Part shown: piece after piece, positions 50,609 to 60,381 of the stretch | Numbering within the stretch: position 1 is the stretch's first letter | Layout of the letters: the number at the start of each line of letters is the position of its first letter | Assembly (NCBI GenBank): GCA_001650955.1 | Contig: LXYP01000012.1 | Span: 1 to 64,000, forward strand | Length of the DNA stretch: 64,000 bases | Origin: Sphingomonadales bacterium EhC05 | GTDB lineage: Bacteria; Pseudomonadota; Alphaproteobacteria; Sphingomonadales; Sphingomonadaceae | Direction: 5' to 3' | Translations under genes and position numbers: made by a program | Notes under the pieces: generated by a model | The model's database searches: none | What the model was told of the DNA's origin: nothing | Seen by the model: the letters and a program-made list of their open reading frames with translations, nothing else

Positions 50609-51426
50609 TCGACATCTCCCGTTCTCGTCCCGCCAAAAATCATCCCGCTCAATTGGCGGATCGGTCCGGACAATATCACCATGAGCAGATGGACGAGAAA
50701 AAACAGGACCAGCGCGAAAGAGGCGATAAAATGGATTGAGCGAGCGGACTGTCGACCGCCGAACATATCGGTCAAAATTGGCCAATTGGCGTCCATCGCC
50801 GGCGACATGGCCAGTCCGGTAAAAATCATCAGCGGCAACAGGATGAAGATGACACCGACATAGCTCAGTCTCTGAATGAGATTATAATCCTGCCCGGCAG
50901 AACCGCGAATTTTGCTCCATTGCAGATGGCTCCGAAAAGATCGCCAAATCACCGAAGGTCGCCATTCTTGACGAGGAATATGCAAATCACTCTGGATATG
51001 ACGATTCCAGAGCGAACGGATCATGAAGAAGGTCAGTCCAAGCGCAAATATCCAGGCGAAAAAGAAATGCCAGCGCCGCCCATCGGCCAGACTATAATAG
51101 GATGGAATGGTCGCCCAATCGGGAAACGCCCATGTCTGGGTTTTTCCGCTACTGTCTTCCCAGTTGCCGAGCACGCCTGTGGTCTCAATGCGGGTTTCAC
51201 CAAATCGCAAATAGCCATATGTCTCATTCGATCCGACAGCCATCCAGGCATAATCATCATTGGCCCCATATTCGCCCCAGTAGAGCCGGGGATGCGCATT
51301 GAAGATCGTCAATCCGCTCATCAGCAAAATGAGCAAGCAAAGTGCATTGACCCAATGCCAAATGCGCGTGGACAGCCGATGGCGTCGCTCTTTCGTGGAA
51401 TGTATCGCTGTCATATTTTGCACCAT
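50605..51426 (-). CDS. Cytochrome b/b6-type membrane subunit
   Basis: 273 residues with four to five membrane helices and histidines positioned for heme b: RIWHWVNALCLL near residue 20, GRRWHFFFAWIFALG near 118 and SIHFIASFALVLFFLVH near 235. It probably passes electrons between quinone and the molybdopterin lipoprotein encoded by the overlapping downstream gene. Start could be the first or fifth codon (both ATG-like). Confidence 0.88.
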   Translation of the reverse strand: MVQNMTAIHSTKERRHRLSTRIWHWVNALCLLILLMSGLTIFNAHPRLYWGEYGANDDYAWMAVGSNETYGYLRFGETRIETTGVLGNWEDSSGKTQTWAFPDWATIPSYYSLADGRRWHFFFAWIFALGLTFFMIRSLWNRHIQSDLHIPRQEWRPSVIWRSFRSHLQWSKIRGSAGQDYNLIQRLSYVGVIFILLPLMIFTGLAMSPAMDANWPILTDMFGGRQSARSIHFIASFALVLFFLVHLLMVILSGPIRQLSGMIFGGTRTGDVE

Positions 51427-51509
51427 CTTAGACTGCTATTCGCTAAAAGGAAGATTGTCGTTACAGATTAATCCACCGGCAAACCGGTTCCCACCCCAAG
51501 GAGAGCAAA

Positions 51510-51899
51510 ATGAATGTCAAAATGGAAGTCATCGCAATCGATCCGGACCCGCTCGCACCTTATGCAATCGCGCCGGGCTGGAGGGTTGGTGATGTGCTGT
51601 TTCTATCCGGCCAGGCTGCGATAGATGAGAGCGGCACGATCATCGGCGCGGGTGACATTGACGCCCAGATATCCCAGACATTTGTGAATATCGACAAAGT
51701 ACTAGCTGCTGGCGGCAGCAGCCGGGACAGGATCGTCAAAGTCACGATCTATCTGACCGATATGGCGCATTTCCCGCAGATCGTTGACCCGCGGAAAAAA
51801 TATTTCTCCTCGCCCTATCCTGCCGATACGATTGTCGAGGTCTCAGCTCTGGCGTTGCCCGAACTGATGGTGGAGATCGACGTCATCGCCGCTGCCTAG
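51510..51899 (+). CDS. Rid family protein
   Basis: 129 residues from the ATG at 51510, with aaggaga upstream. Trimeric Rid fold ([39 protein letters not shown]). RidA deaminates reactive imines, using an Arg in the PARxxVEV segment; here that segment reads PADTIVEV, so the Arg is missing. This makes it a Rid relative likely without imine deaminase activity. Its stop overlaps the rlmN stop by four bases on the other strand. Confidence 0.85.
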   Translation: MNVKMEVIAIDPDPLAPYAIAPGWRVGDVLFLSGQAAIDESGTIIGAGDIDAQISQTFVNIDKVLAAGGSSRDRIVKVTIYLTDMAHFPQIVDPRKKYFSSPYPADTIVEVSALALPELMVEIDVIAAA

Positions 51900-53152
51900 C
51901 CGAGCGCAGCCTGTTTTTCTTCCGCTAGCCGGTCCAGTTCTGCCCGCGATTTCTTCTCGCTGGCCGATTTGAGCTGACCACAAGCGGCCATGATATCCCG
52001 CCCTCTTGGCGTGCGGACGGGCGCGCTAATCCCGGCATTGAAGATGATCTTCGAAAAGGACTTGATCCGCTCCGGCGTCGAACATTCATAGTCAGAACCC
52101 GGCCACGGGTTAAACGGGATCAAATTGACCTTGGCGGGCAGGTCATATTGCCGCAGCAGATCGACCAGCTCCCGCGCATCCTGATCGCTGTCATTCTTGT
52201 CCTTCAACATCACATATTCGAATGTAATCCGTCGTGAATTGCTGGCGCCGGGATAGTCGGCGCAGGCCTGCAGCAATTCTTCGATACTATATTTCCGGTT
52301 GAGCGGGACAATTTCGTCGCGCGTTTCCTTGTTCACGGCGTGCAGTGAAATTGCGAGATTGACGCCAATTTCTTCGCCCGCCCGTGCGATCATCGGGACA
52401 ACACCGCTGGTTGACAAAGTGATCCGGCGGCGAGACAGGGCCAGGCCCGCGCCGTCCATCACCACCTTCATCGCATCGCGGACATTGTCAAAATTATAGA
52501 GCGGTTCCCCCATGCCCATCAGCACGATATTGGTCAGAAGGCGGCCGTCGGATTTATAGGCCTGATTATATTCCTTGGTATCTTCCGCCTCTTCATCGTC
52601 CGCGAAATCCATCACGCCTTTCGGCCATTCGCTCAAGGCATCGCGCGCGAGCATGACCTGACCGACGATCTCCCCGGGTGAAAGATTGCGCACCAGCCGC
52701 ATCGTTCCGGTATGGCAAAAGCGGCAGTTGAGCGTACATCCCACCTGACTTGAAATGCAGAGCGTTCCGCGATCATCATCGGGAATGAACACCATCTCAT
52801 AATCTTGATTGTCCGCAGAGCGCAGCAGCCATTTGCGGGTGCCATCTTCGGACAAATGCGCCTCGACGACTTCTGGGCGACCAATCACAAAACGGTCTGC
52901 CAGCCATGGTCGCAGCGTTTTGCTCATATCCGTCATCAGCGCAAAATCGGTTATCCCGCGATGATACATCCAGTGGAACAGCTGTTTGGAGCGCAGTTTT
53001 CCCTGCTTCTCATCCAAACCAGCTGTGATCAGAACGTCGCGGACCTGGGTCACGCTCAAGCCAATCAGGTCGACCTTGCCATCTTCGCGAGGCGTGACTT
53101 TGGCGGGTAATGGAACGGGATCAATATGGCCGGGAATCTGCATGTCGGCCAT
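51896..53152 (-). CDS. rlmN: 23S rRNA/tRNA adenine(2503)-C2 methyltransferase
   Basis: A radical SAM enzyme (418 residues) that methylates A2503 of 23S rRNA and A37 of some tRNAs. The Fe-S cluster is bound by CxxxCxxC in [11 protein letters not shown]; the SAM-region [13 protein letters not shown] and the catalytic Cys near the C-terminus are present. Two Met codons sit near the N-terminus; I keep the longer one, which agrees with the family. Confidence 0.95.
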   Translation of the reverse strand: MADMQIPGHIDPVPLPAKVTPREDGKVDLIGLSVTQVRDVLITAGLDEKQGKLRSKQLFHWMYHRGITDFALMTDMSKTLRPWLADRFVIGRPEVVEAHLSEDGTRKWLLRSADNQDYEMVFIPDDDRGTLCISSQVGCTLNCRFCHTGTMRLVRNLSPGEIVGQVMLARDALSEWPKGVMDFADDEEAEDTKEYNQAYKSDGRLLTNIVLMGMGEPLYNFDNVRDAMKVVMDGAGLALSRRRITLSTSGVVPMIARAGEEIGVNLAISLHAVNKETRDEIVPLNRKYSIEELLQACADYPGASNSRRITFEYVMLKDKNDSDQDARELVDLLRQYDLPAKVNLIPFNPWPGSDYECSTPERIKSFSKIIFNAGISAPVRTPRGRDIMAACGQLKSASEKKSRAELDRLAEEKQAALG

Positions 53153-53175
53153 ATAGTGCGGCTGTGATGGAAAAG

Positions 53176-53667
53176 CTAGCGCAGCCGCGAGCAGCCCAGT
53201 GAGGCTGCATCAATCGCGGTTGCCGCCCCCCTCAGCAGATAGGCATCGACGATCGGCCTGCCGTCGCGGCCGACGCTCTCGACCGTCATGCTGACAGCGG
53301 AACGGATGGCGGCGATAATCGCGGCGTCCATCCGCTTATCCTGAGACCAGCCGTCGGAGCGGTTGGCGGTCAGCCGAAAGCGGCGGCCACCGATGCTGAC
53401 GATCACCCGACTATTGGTCGAACGGTCTCTGCTCAAGCGCACATGAAATTGACGACGGATTTCCCGATTGGGCCAGAAGCCAATGGTCGCATAGGATTTT
53501 CGTTCGGCTCTGCCGGTAATTTGCTCGGTTTCCGCAATCGCATAGCAACGCGGTATCTCGGCGTCACGAAAAGCCCCCCAGCTGTTAAAAATCCCCAAAG
53601 AATCTTTGGCTATCGCCGGTGCAGGGATAAGCAGCATCAGCGATATCAAGACGAAAAGGCGCTTCAA
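53176..53667 (-). CDS. Exported protein of unknown function, TTG start
   Basis: A signal peptide ([19 protein letters not shown]) follows a TTG at 53667 that overlaps the stop of the histidine phosphatase (TTGA), with ggagaagg upstream. The mature part (about 140 residues) has [19 protein letters not shown] and [20 protein letters not shown], but I recognise no family. Coupled with the phosphatase, so the pair may be co-translated. A longer ATG frame from 53721 has no signal. Confidence 0.7.
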   Translation of the reverse strand: MKRLFVLISLMLLIPAPAIAKDSLGIFNSWGAFRDAEIPRCYAIAETEQITGRAERKSYATIGFWPNREIRRQFHVRLSRDRSTNSRVIVSIGGRRFRLTANRSDGWSQDKRMDAAIIAAIRSAVSMTVESVGRDGRPIVDAYLLRGAATAIDAASLGCSRLR

Positions 53668-54305
53668 GCCTTCTCCCCTTCCCCGCCACCAAGATGAATG
53701 ACGGTTTCCACGCCATCGCATATTTCTACAATCGAGCCTTGCGGCAGGCTTTGGGCAATTGGCGCATCATATTTTGGATGTTCTGGCAAACTGGTTAGCA
53801 TGCCGCGCAACACCCGGCTCGTCATGCCATGACTGATCAAAACGGTATCCCGTTCAAATTTTTGATCGCCCAGCCATTGCTGTAAGCGCGCGACAATATC
53901 TCGATAGCTTTCCCCGCCGGGTGCAATGGTCGCAAACAGCATATCATCAGTATCTATTTCAAGCGCGCCATCGAGATCGGCATAATAAGTGCCGGTCCAT
54001 GCGCCCATTTCAATCTCTCCAAGCCGAATGTCCGGTCTAGCCTGGTGCCAATCCAACCCAATATGTTCGGTTATGATGGAAAGCGTTTGCAACGCCCTGT
54101 CGGTGTCCGAAGCCACCAGATCTAACGCCGGCTCCTCACCCAAATGGAGCGCCAGCGCCCGGCCCATTTCATCAGCTTGGGCAAATCCGGTTAAGGTCAG
54201 CGGAGTGTAGGCCTCATTGCCCTGAATACGAGCCGCTTTGTTAAAAATGGTTTCGCCATGCCGGGCAATGAACAGACGTTTGCCATTTGTGCTTAAGTCT
54301 TTCAT
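53664..54305 (-). CDS. Histidine phosphatase family protein
   Basis: Phosphoglycerate-mutase-like fold, 213 residues. The catalytic RHGETIFN is near residue 15, and the second conserved His is in DTVLISHGMTSRV. The Glu-type acid region GEIEMGAWTG is present. Specificity is not evident; relatives include mutases and phosphatases for sugar phosphates or nucleotides. It precedes the exported protein in a coupled pair. Confidence 0.88.
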   Translation of the reverse strand: MKDLSTNGKRLFIARHGETIFNKAARIQGNEAYTPLTLTGFAQADEMGRALALHLGEEPALDLVASDTDRALQTLSIITEHIGLDWHQARPDIRLGEIEMGAWTGTYYADLDGALEIDTDDMLFATIAPGGESYRDIVARLQQWLGDQKFERDTVLISHGMTSRVLRGMLTSLPEHPKYDAPIAQSLPQGSIVEICDGVETVIHLGGGEGEKA

Positions 54306-54378
54306 TTATTTGATCTATCCTGCTTCAAAATGGCCGCGACCGTGTAACTCTCAAGACGCTTTAGCCGTCTATCCGGTT

Positions 54379-54387
54379 TTTTCCACA
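54379..54387 (+). promoter_or_regulatory. DnaA-box-like sequence upstream of dnaN
   Basis: ttttccaca differs by one base from the TTATCCACA consensus and lies about 150 bases before dnaN. A single box does not mark an origin, and I see no dnaA in the window. Confidence 0.25.
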
Positions 54388-54535
54388 GTTTTTCATCCAT
54401 ATTCCCGCCAATGTCGACCTATCGGGCTTGCTCTGGCGCACTATATTGTTATTGAAGCCATGAACTATCTGCGAAACAGGCGGAGTATCCCTCACAGGCC
54501 TGCTTCTTGCACATCGGGGATGAAGAGGACATTTT

Positions 54536-55651
54536 ATGAAAGCGACCATTGAACGCGCTGCACTGCTCAAAAGCCTGGGCCATGTCCAGTCCGTCGTGGA
54601 ACGGCGCAACACGATCCCAATTCTGTCCAATGTCCTGATCGAAGCCAGCGACGGTGGCGGCATCAAACTGATGGCAACCGATCTGGACCTTCAGGTCGTG
54701 GAAACCGTCGAAGCGCAGGTCGAGACCGCGGGTTCGATCACTGTTTCTGCGCACACTCTATTTGACATCGCCCGCAAGCTTCCTGATGGCTCGCAGGTCC
54801 AAATGGACGCGGCAGACGGAAAGATGAAGGTCAACGCAGGCCGCGCCCGGTTCAATTTGCAAACTCTGCCGCGCGATGATTTTCCAATCATTGCCGAAGG
54901 CGATTTACCAACCCGGTTTGAACTGCCCGCAACGTCGCTGATCCAGATTATCGACAAAACCAAATTTGCGATTTCGACCGAAGAAACGCGCTACTATCTC
55001 AACGGGATTTTTCTGCACGTGCAGGATGAAGATACGCCGGTCTTAAAAGCCGCCGCAACCGATGGCCATCGCCTTGCCCGTGTCACCCTCCCCCGCCCAG
55101 CTGGGGCAGAAGGCATGCCCGATGTAATTGTGCCTCGCAAATGCGTGAATGAGCTGCGCAAATTGCTCGATGAGAATAGCGAAAGCTCGGTGCAGATTGA
55201 TCTGTCCGCCAGCAAAATCCGCTTCACTCTTGGCAGTGCGATTCTGACGAGCAAGCTGATCGACGGAACCTTCCCCGATTATACGCGGGTCATTCCGACC
55301 GGCAATGACAAGCTGTTGAAAATTGACCCCAAGAGCTTCGCCCAGGGCGTCGATCGTGTCTCCACCATCGCGACCGAAAAAACCCGTGCGGTCAAAATGG
55401 CGCTGGGTGATGACAAAATTACACTATCCGTAACCTCCCCAGAAAATGGTAAAGCCGAAGAAGAAGTCCCTGGCAGCTACACGGAAGAGGCTTTTGAGAT
55501 CGGCTTCAACTCCCGATATTTGATGGATATCTTGAGCGAGATTGAAGGCGACACGGTGGAACTGCATTTGGCAGACGCCGGTGCGCCGACGCTGATCCGC
55601 GAGAATGACAAGTCGGCGGCACTTTATGTGCTGATGCCGATGCGGGTTTAA
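54536..55651 (+). CDS. dnaN: DNA polymerase III sliding clamp (beta subunit)
   Basis: DnaN dimerises around DNA and tethers polymerase III. 371 residues in three similar clamp domains, with NTIPILSNVLIEAS near the start, the TRYYLNGIFLH strand mid-protein and the YVLMPMRV end (the hydrophobic pocket). It is separated from dnaA, whose gene is not in this window, and stands alone on the plus strand. Confidence 0.97.
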   Translation: MKATIERAALLKSLGHVQSVVERRNTIPILSNVLIEASDGGGIKLMATDLDLQVVETVEAQVETAGSITVSAHTLFDIARKLPDGSQVQMDAADGKMKVNAGRARFNLQTLPRDDFPIIAEGDLPTRFELPATSLIQIIDKTKFAISTEETRYYLNGIFLHVQDEDTPVLKAAATDGHRLARVTLPRPAGAEGMPDVIVPRKCVNELRKLLDENSESSVQIDLSASKIRFTLGSAILTSKLIDGTFPDYTRVIPTGNDKLLKIDPKSFAQGVDRVSTIATEKTRAVKMALGDDKITLSVTSPENGKAEEEVPGSYTEEAFEIGFNSRYLMDILSEIEGDTVELHLADAGAPTLIRENDKSAALYVLMPMRV

Positions 55652-55690
55652 GGGGGAAATCCAGCCGGGCTGGATCAGGGGAAGCGACAC

Positions 55691-55760
55691 GGTTCGTCCT
55701 GAGTCTGTCAAAGGGTATCTGTCGGTTAAAGCCTTGGTTCGGCAGGCTCTCCGCGAACGA
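55691..55760. repeat. Palindromic element, family A, degenerate
   Basis: Left arm ggttcgtcctgagtctgtca, right arm ggcaggctctccgcgaacga. Weaker pairing than other copies. Confidence 0.75.
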
Positions 55761-55871
55761 CAGCCAATATCCGGCAGCGTTCTGCCAACTGCGGCAAACT
55801 TGCTTTGTCATTGAGCCTTCATGGCCTTTCGCTTCTTCGGAAGAAAGATGTCTGATAGTTGGAATGGTTGC

Positions 55872-55952
55872 CATCATTGCGAGCCACACGAAGCAATCTA
55901 GAGCGCCGATTGATCTCTCGATATTGCTGCATTGCTGCGCTCGTCGCATTGG
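55872..55952. repeat. Palindromic element, family B, degenerate
   Basis: Begins catcattgcgag and includes acgaagcaatctagagcg; the right half is degraded (attgctgcgctcgtcgcat). Confidence 0.65.
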
Positions 55953-56009
55953 CAGATGATTTCGGTGGAAATGCTCCGGAAGCCGTAATATAGCGACCTC
56001 CAGAAGATC

Positions 56010-56447
56010 ATGAGTCACTTTTTCACCTTCTCCCGGTTCCGCAAAACCAACCCAGCGACCTACCTCGTTGCCCTTTTGGCGCTCATCATCAGCGCACTTG
56101 CTCCTTCCGGCTTCATGCCGACGCAAACCGAACAGGGCTTTGCGATCAAACTCTGTTCGGGTCATGCGGATAGCCAGTTGGCGATCACGCCGGATCATCC
56201 GGATTATGCAACGCTCGCACTAATCTATGGCCAGCAGGAGGAACCAGTTCCAGAAAGCGGACCGGAAGCCCCTGCTCAGGCCTGTGTCTTTTCTGGCGGC
56301 GCTTCCATCGGCCTTGCATCTTCGGCTCCTGAATTCGACAGCAATATAATTGCTCCGGCAACACATGAACCATCCGAACCGCGCCGCTTTGCGCTGCGCA
56401 ACCGGATCAATATCCCGCCAGCGACCGGGCCGCCTGTCATCGTCTGA
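56010..56447 (+). CDS. DUF2946-like small protein
   Basis: 145 residues with an N-terminal hydrophobic segment (ATYLVALLALIISALAPSGF) and a Cys/His-containing part (FAIKLCSGHADSQLA). This layout matches DUF2946, a small membrane-linked family often found near copper-related genes. Its length and the Pro-rich tail are normal. The next gene, 71 bases on, encodes a metal-residue-rich outer-membrane protein, so a joint role in metal handling is plausible (inference). Confidence 0.7.
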   Translation: MSHFFTFSRFRKTNPATYLVALLALIISALAPSGFMPTQTEQGFAIKLCSGHADSQLAITPDHPDYATLALIYGQQEEPVPESGPEAPAQACVFSGGASIGLASSAPEFDSNIIAPATHEPSEPRRFALRNRINIPPATGPPVIV

Positions 56448-56518
56448 ACCACCTCTCCCATTTGCGGTGCGTGCTGAAAACGGCGTGCGCTGCGTTCAGA
56501 TATGTACAGGAAATACTT

Positions 56519-57604
56519 ATGAAATATCTTGCTCCTGCAAGCGCGCTCGTCGTCGCCTGCACAACTATCAGTCCCGCCATCGCTCATGATGTTCGGGCTG
56601 ATGATCATGCGCCAATTGGCGTGATGGCTGATCATGCTCATAAAAAGGGCGAATTCATGGTCTCGATCCGGCATATGCATATGCAAATGTCAGGCAATCA
56701 AATCGGGACCGACGGCATTGCACCCGACGAGATTGCGACCACGATTCCCAACCGCTTTTTCGGCGCACCGGGGCAGCCGCCAACACTCAGGATCGTGCCC
56801 ACGTCCATGCGCACCGACATGACGATGGTGGGCGCCATGTATGCGCCTGCTGATTGGGTCACGCTGGTTGCGATGGGTAGCTATATTCAGAAGGAAATGG
56901 ATCATACGACTTACATGGGCGGGATGGGCACCAATGTCCGTGGCGAATTTCAAACCAGCCCGGAAGGCATTGGCGATATCACTGTTGGCGGTATTTTCCC
57001 GGTTTTGGGAGTCGCAGATCGTAAGTCGGAAAAACAGCAGGAGCTGAATTTACGCGCTGCGGTCTCCATACCCACGGGATCGAACAGCAAAACAGCAGAG
57101 ATTCTGACACCCATGGGCGCGACACCAACAATACGTACTCCCTATATGATGCAAATCGGCAGCGGCACTTGGGATTTGAGACCCGCCGCGACCTTCAAAG
57201 GTTGGGCCGGGAAAGTCGGTTACGGCCTGCAATATGCAGGAACAATCCGGATAGGTACCAATGATCAAGGTTACAGCTTTGGCGACATCCATGAAGCGAC
57301 CGCCTGGGTCAGCTATTCCCCTGCCCAATGGCTCAGTCTATCGGGCCGGATTAAAGGCCGGACTATGGGCCGCGTTGATGGCATTGACCCAATGATCATG
57401 GGGCCCGTCCAAACCGCCAATCCGGATTTTCAGGGCGGCGAGCGCATTGACCTGATCGCCGGTGTGAACACGGTTGTCACGCACGGCGCATTGGCCGGAC
57501 ATCGTTTCGCCCTGGAAGTCGGCGCGCCGATCTATCAAGACCTCAATGGCCCACAAATGACGGGAGACTGGATGCTGACAGTGGGTTGGCAAAAGGCATT
57601 CTGA
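56519..57604 (+). CDS. Outer membrane beta-barrel-like protein, Met/His-rich start
   Basis: 361 residues from the ATG at 56519 with aggaaa upstream; a signal peptide ends near PAIAHD. The mature N-terminus is rich in His and Met (ADDHAPIGVMADHAHKKG, IRHMHMQMSGN), a typical metal-binding composition. Alternating strands (SGTWDLRPAATFKG, YSFGDIHEATAWVSYSP) suggest a beta-barrel of the phenol-degradation meta/transporter-like type. Pairs with the DUF2946-like gene. Function, probably metal-linked, unproven. Confidence 0.75.
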   Translation: MKYLAPASALVVACTTISPAIAHDVRADDHAPIGVMADHAHKKGEFMVSIRHMHMQMSGNQIGTDGIAPDEIATTIPNRFFGAPGQPPTLRIVPTSMRTDMTMVGAMYAPADWVTLVAMGSYIQKEMDHTTYMGGMGTNVRGEFQTSPEGIGDITVGGIFPVLGVADRKSEKQQELNLRAAVSIPTGSNSKTAEILTPMGATPTIRTPYMMQIGSGTWDLRPAATFKGWAGKVGYGLQYAGTIRIGTNDQGYSFGDIHEATAWVSYSPAQWLSLSGRIKGRTMGRVDGIDPMIMGPVQTANPDFQGGERIDLIAGVNTVVTHGALAGHRFALEVGAPIYQDLNGPQMTGDWMLTVGWQKAF

Positions 57605-57614
57605 GAATAGAGGG

Positions 57615-57646
57615 AAGCCCCTCTTCTGTCGGGGAGGGGCTTTTCC
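57615..57646 (+). terminator. Terminator between two convergent genes
   Basis: agcccctc at 57616-57623 pairs with gaggggct at 57634-57641, followed by ttttcc. The core resembles the family C repeat, which may have been recruited as a terminator. Confidence 0.7.
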
Positions 57647-57668
57647 TGATAGGCTGCGTCGGCGAGCT

Positions 57669-59411
57669 TCACTCAGCCGCTTCGAGCATCTCCACTGTCT
57701 GTGGTCCACGGATCAAACCGCCGGGACGCTTGTCGGTGACAATGCCGCCCTTGAAGGTGACTTGTCCGGACTTGATCGTATAATCATATCCGTCAGCCTT
57801 TTGCAGCAGGCGTTTGCCACCAGCAGGCAGATCGAAAGCAAGCCAAGGCTTGCCCAGCTTGATCCGCTCCATATCAATCACGTTGACATCCGCCAGATAG
57901 CCGGGTTTCAGGACTCCCCGATCGTTCAGGCCATAGAGGCGCGCGGTATCCAGACATTGCCGCTTGATCGCATTTTCGATGGTGATGGTTCCGCGCTGCC
58001 GGTTCTTGACCCAATGTTCGAGCATGAAGGTCGGGCTCGCTGCATCGCAGATTGTGCCACAATGCGCTCCGCCATCCGACAGGCTGTTAACCGTATCGTC
58101 GGCCTGCTGCAATTGCTCAAGAAAATCGAGATTACCGTCCATATAGTTGAGCAAAGGCAGATAGATAAAGCCCTTGCCATCATCCGCCATCATCAGATCA
58201 TAGGCATATTCCGCACCGGATTTGCCCGCCGCTTCCGCGCGTGCCGCGATACTCTCATCCGCTTGTGGTTCATAATCGAAATCCGTGTCCATTTCGAACT
58301 GCATCGGCCAGCCCTGGGTCACGATCGTGAAGACGGGCATCATATCGACTTGTTCCGGTGGCTCGCTGGTTTCGCTTAACAATTGTGCTTTGAACGCAGG
58401 GTCTTTCAGCTTGGCATATTTTTCGTCCCAGCTCAGCTCTTCCATCGCCACCCAGCTCGGGTGACGGACAAACGGATGGACTGTGCCCTGCCATGCCATG
58501 ACAATGCCATTTCCACGCAGCGCAATCTGGGCGACAATATTGGCGCCATTGTCATTTTCTGCACGCATATTGGCGATCTGTTCGTCCAGTGACTGGTCCT
58601 TGGCGATGGATTGGAGCGCCGCGAATGTCACCGGCATGCCGGTTTCACGACTGAGATCACCCATCCAGCCAAATTCATCCCATTCCTTGTTGAGATCACT
58701 GGCCATTTCAAACACACCATAGCCAACCCGGCCCATCGCGCGACCGATGCCGATCAGTTCTTCCTTGGTCGCGGTCGTGCCCGGGACAAGCTCGCCATCA
58801 ATGCTGCGATGCAATATCGTGCGGGACGTCGAAAATCCAAGCGCGCCAGCCTTGAGACCATCTTCGACGATTTTCGACATTTGGTCGATTTCATCCTCCG
58901 TAGGCACCGCGCCAGGCTTTTCGCGATCGCCCAGCACATAGGCACGAACCGCGCCATGCGGCACATGAGTCGCAACATCGACCGTGCGGGGCATTCTCTC
59001 GAGCTCATCCAGATATTCGGGAAAGGTTTCCCAATTCCAGCTCATGCCCTCGGCAAGCGCGGTGCCCGGAATATCCTCCACCCCTTCCATCAGATTGATC
59101 AGCCATTCATGACGGTCGGGCCGCGCCGGTGCGAAGCCGACTCCGCAATTGCCCATCACAACGGTTGTGATGCCGTGCCAGCTGGAGGGTGCCATTTCAT
59201 CATCCCAGGTGGCCTGGCCATCATAATGGGTGTGCACATCGACAAATCCGGGAGTCACGAGCTTGCCGGTCGCATCGACCTCTTCGCGACCTTGCGCCAG
59301 CACTTCGCCGACCAATGACACGCGATCGCCATCAATAGCCACATCAGCTACAAACGGCGCGCCGCCCATGCCGTCAACCACAGTTCCGCCGCGAATTACC
59401 AGATCATGCAT
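57669..59411 (-). CDS. D-aminoacylase-like amidohydrolase
   Basis: 580 residues from the ATG at 59411, with taggagag upstream. The metal-dependent TIM-barrel amidohydrolase is seen in [18 protein letters not shown] (H60, H62) and [34 protein letters not shown] is the active-site region, and a C-terminal beta region ([12 protein letters not shown]) follows. Family members hydrolyse N-acyl-D-amino acids, dihydropyrimidines and similar amides; the substrate is not certain. Divergent from the epoxide-hydrolase-like gene. Confidence 0.9.
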   Translation of the reverse strand: MHDLVIRGGTVVDGMGGAPFVADVAIDGDRVSLVGEVLAQGREEVDATGKLVTPGFVDVHTHYDGQATWDDEMAPSSWHGITTVVMGNCGVGFAPARPDRHEWLINLMEGVEDIPGTALAEGMSWNWETFPEYLDELERMPRTVDVATHVPHGAVRAYVLGDREKPGAVPTEDEIDQMSKIVEDGLKAGALGFSTSRTILHRSIDGELVPGTTATKEELIGIGRAMGRVGYGVFEMASDLNKEWDEFGWMGDLSRETGMPVTFAALQSIAKDQSLDEQIANMRAENDNGANIVAQIALRGNGIVMAWQGTVHPFVRHPSWVAMEELSWDEKYAKLKDPAFKAQLLSETSEPPEQVDMMPVFTIVTQGWPMQFEMDTDFDYEPQADESIAARAEAAGKSGAEYAYDLMMADDGKGFIYLPLLNYMDGNLDFLEQLQQADDTVNSLSDGGAHCGTICDAASPTFMLEHWVKNRQRGTITIENAIKRQCLDTARLYGLNDRGVLKPGYLADVNVIDMERIKLGKPWLAFDLPAGGKRLLQKADGYDYTIKSGQVTFKGGIVTDKRPGGLIRGPQTVEMLEAAE

Positions 59412-59490
59412 CGATTCTCTCCTAGATATTTTTCGACCATTAGCAGATTTAACTGGATGATTAAAGGCCGCCAATGCTAGCGTATTTGGC

Positions 59491-60381
59491 ATGACAAATG
59501 AATTTTCCTGGCAGCCGGATCCGGCGAGCGGCATCACCATGCAGTGGATCGAAGCCAATGGCCAAACGCTCGAGCTCGCAACCGCAGGAAGCGGCAATAA
59601 ACTTGCCCTATGTCTTCATGGCTTTCCGGAACTCAACTTTTCATGGCGACATCAAATGCCGATGCTCGCCGACATGGGCTATCGCGTCTGGGCACCCAAT
59701 ATGCGGGGCTATGGCAGATCAAGCAAACCCCACGGTATCGCCAGCTATGCGCTCGACCAACTCTGCGCTGACGTCGCCGCTCTGATTGATGCAAGCGGTG
59801 CAGAAGATGTCACTCTGATCGCGCATGATTGGGGCGCGATTGTCGCCTGGAATTTTGCGATTAAGAAACTCCGGCCGCTGACGCGCCTGATCATCATGAA
59901 TGTGCCTCATCCCAATTGCGGGCGCCGGGAATTGCGCCATTGGCATCAGCTCAAGAAAAGTTGGTATATTTTCTTCTTCCAACTGCCGTGGTTTCCGGAA
60001 TGGATGCTCGGGCGCAATGGCGCGACCCCAATCAAGCGTGCATTTTCCAACATGGCGGTCGACAAAAGCCGTTTTCCAGATGCTGACCTCCAAATTTACG
60101 CCGACGCTGCCAATCGTCCCGGGGCCTTGCGCGCGATGATCAACTATTACCGAGCGCTGCTGCGCACAAAAGACGGACGGAATATTGGCAATGCCATGGT
60201 CGACATTCCAACCTTGATGATATGGGGCGAAGAAGATACGGCGCTAGATATCCGCTGCACTGACGGCACCGAGCAATGGGTCCCCAATTTCGAATTGCAT
60301 CGCTTACCAAACGTATCCCATTGGGTACAACAGGAAGCGCCCGAGCGAGTGAATGCGATCATGAGAAAGTGGCTAGACTAG
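59491..60381 (+). CDS. Epoxide-hydrolase-like alpha/beta hydrolase
   Basis: 296 residues. HGFPE at 43-47 (oxyanion part), RGYGRS at 72-77 and the nucleophile D113 in HDWG match epoxide hydrolases and haloalkane dehalogenases. The C-terminal LPNVSHWVQQEAPERVN carries the catalytic His, and WGEEDTALD the acid-region residues. The substrate is unknown. The stop overlaps the ferredoxin reductase stop by four bases on the other strand. Confidence 0.9.
   Translation: MTNEFSWQPDPASGITMQWIEANGQTLELATAGSGNKLALCLHGFPELNFSWRHQMPMLADMGYRVWAPNMRGYGRSSKPHGIASYALDQLCADVAALIDASGAEDVTLIAHDWGAIVAWNFAIKKLRPLTRLIIMNVPHPNCGRRELRHWHQLKKSWYIFFFQLPWFPEWMLGRNGATPIKRAFSNMAVDKSRFPDADLQIYADAANRPGALRAMINYYRALLRTKDGRNIGNAMVDIPTLMIWGEEDTALDIRCTDGTEQWVPNFELHRLPNVSHWVQQEAPERVNAIMRKWLD

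Larger units (their letters stand above)
55652..56009. other. Intergenic stretch carrying two repeats
   Basis: Besides the family A and family B elements I see a small palindrome (55659-55675) right after dnaN, and no gene. The upstream region of the DUF2946 gene must lie here. Confidence 0.6.
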
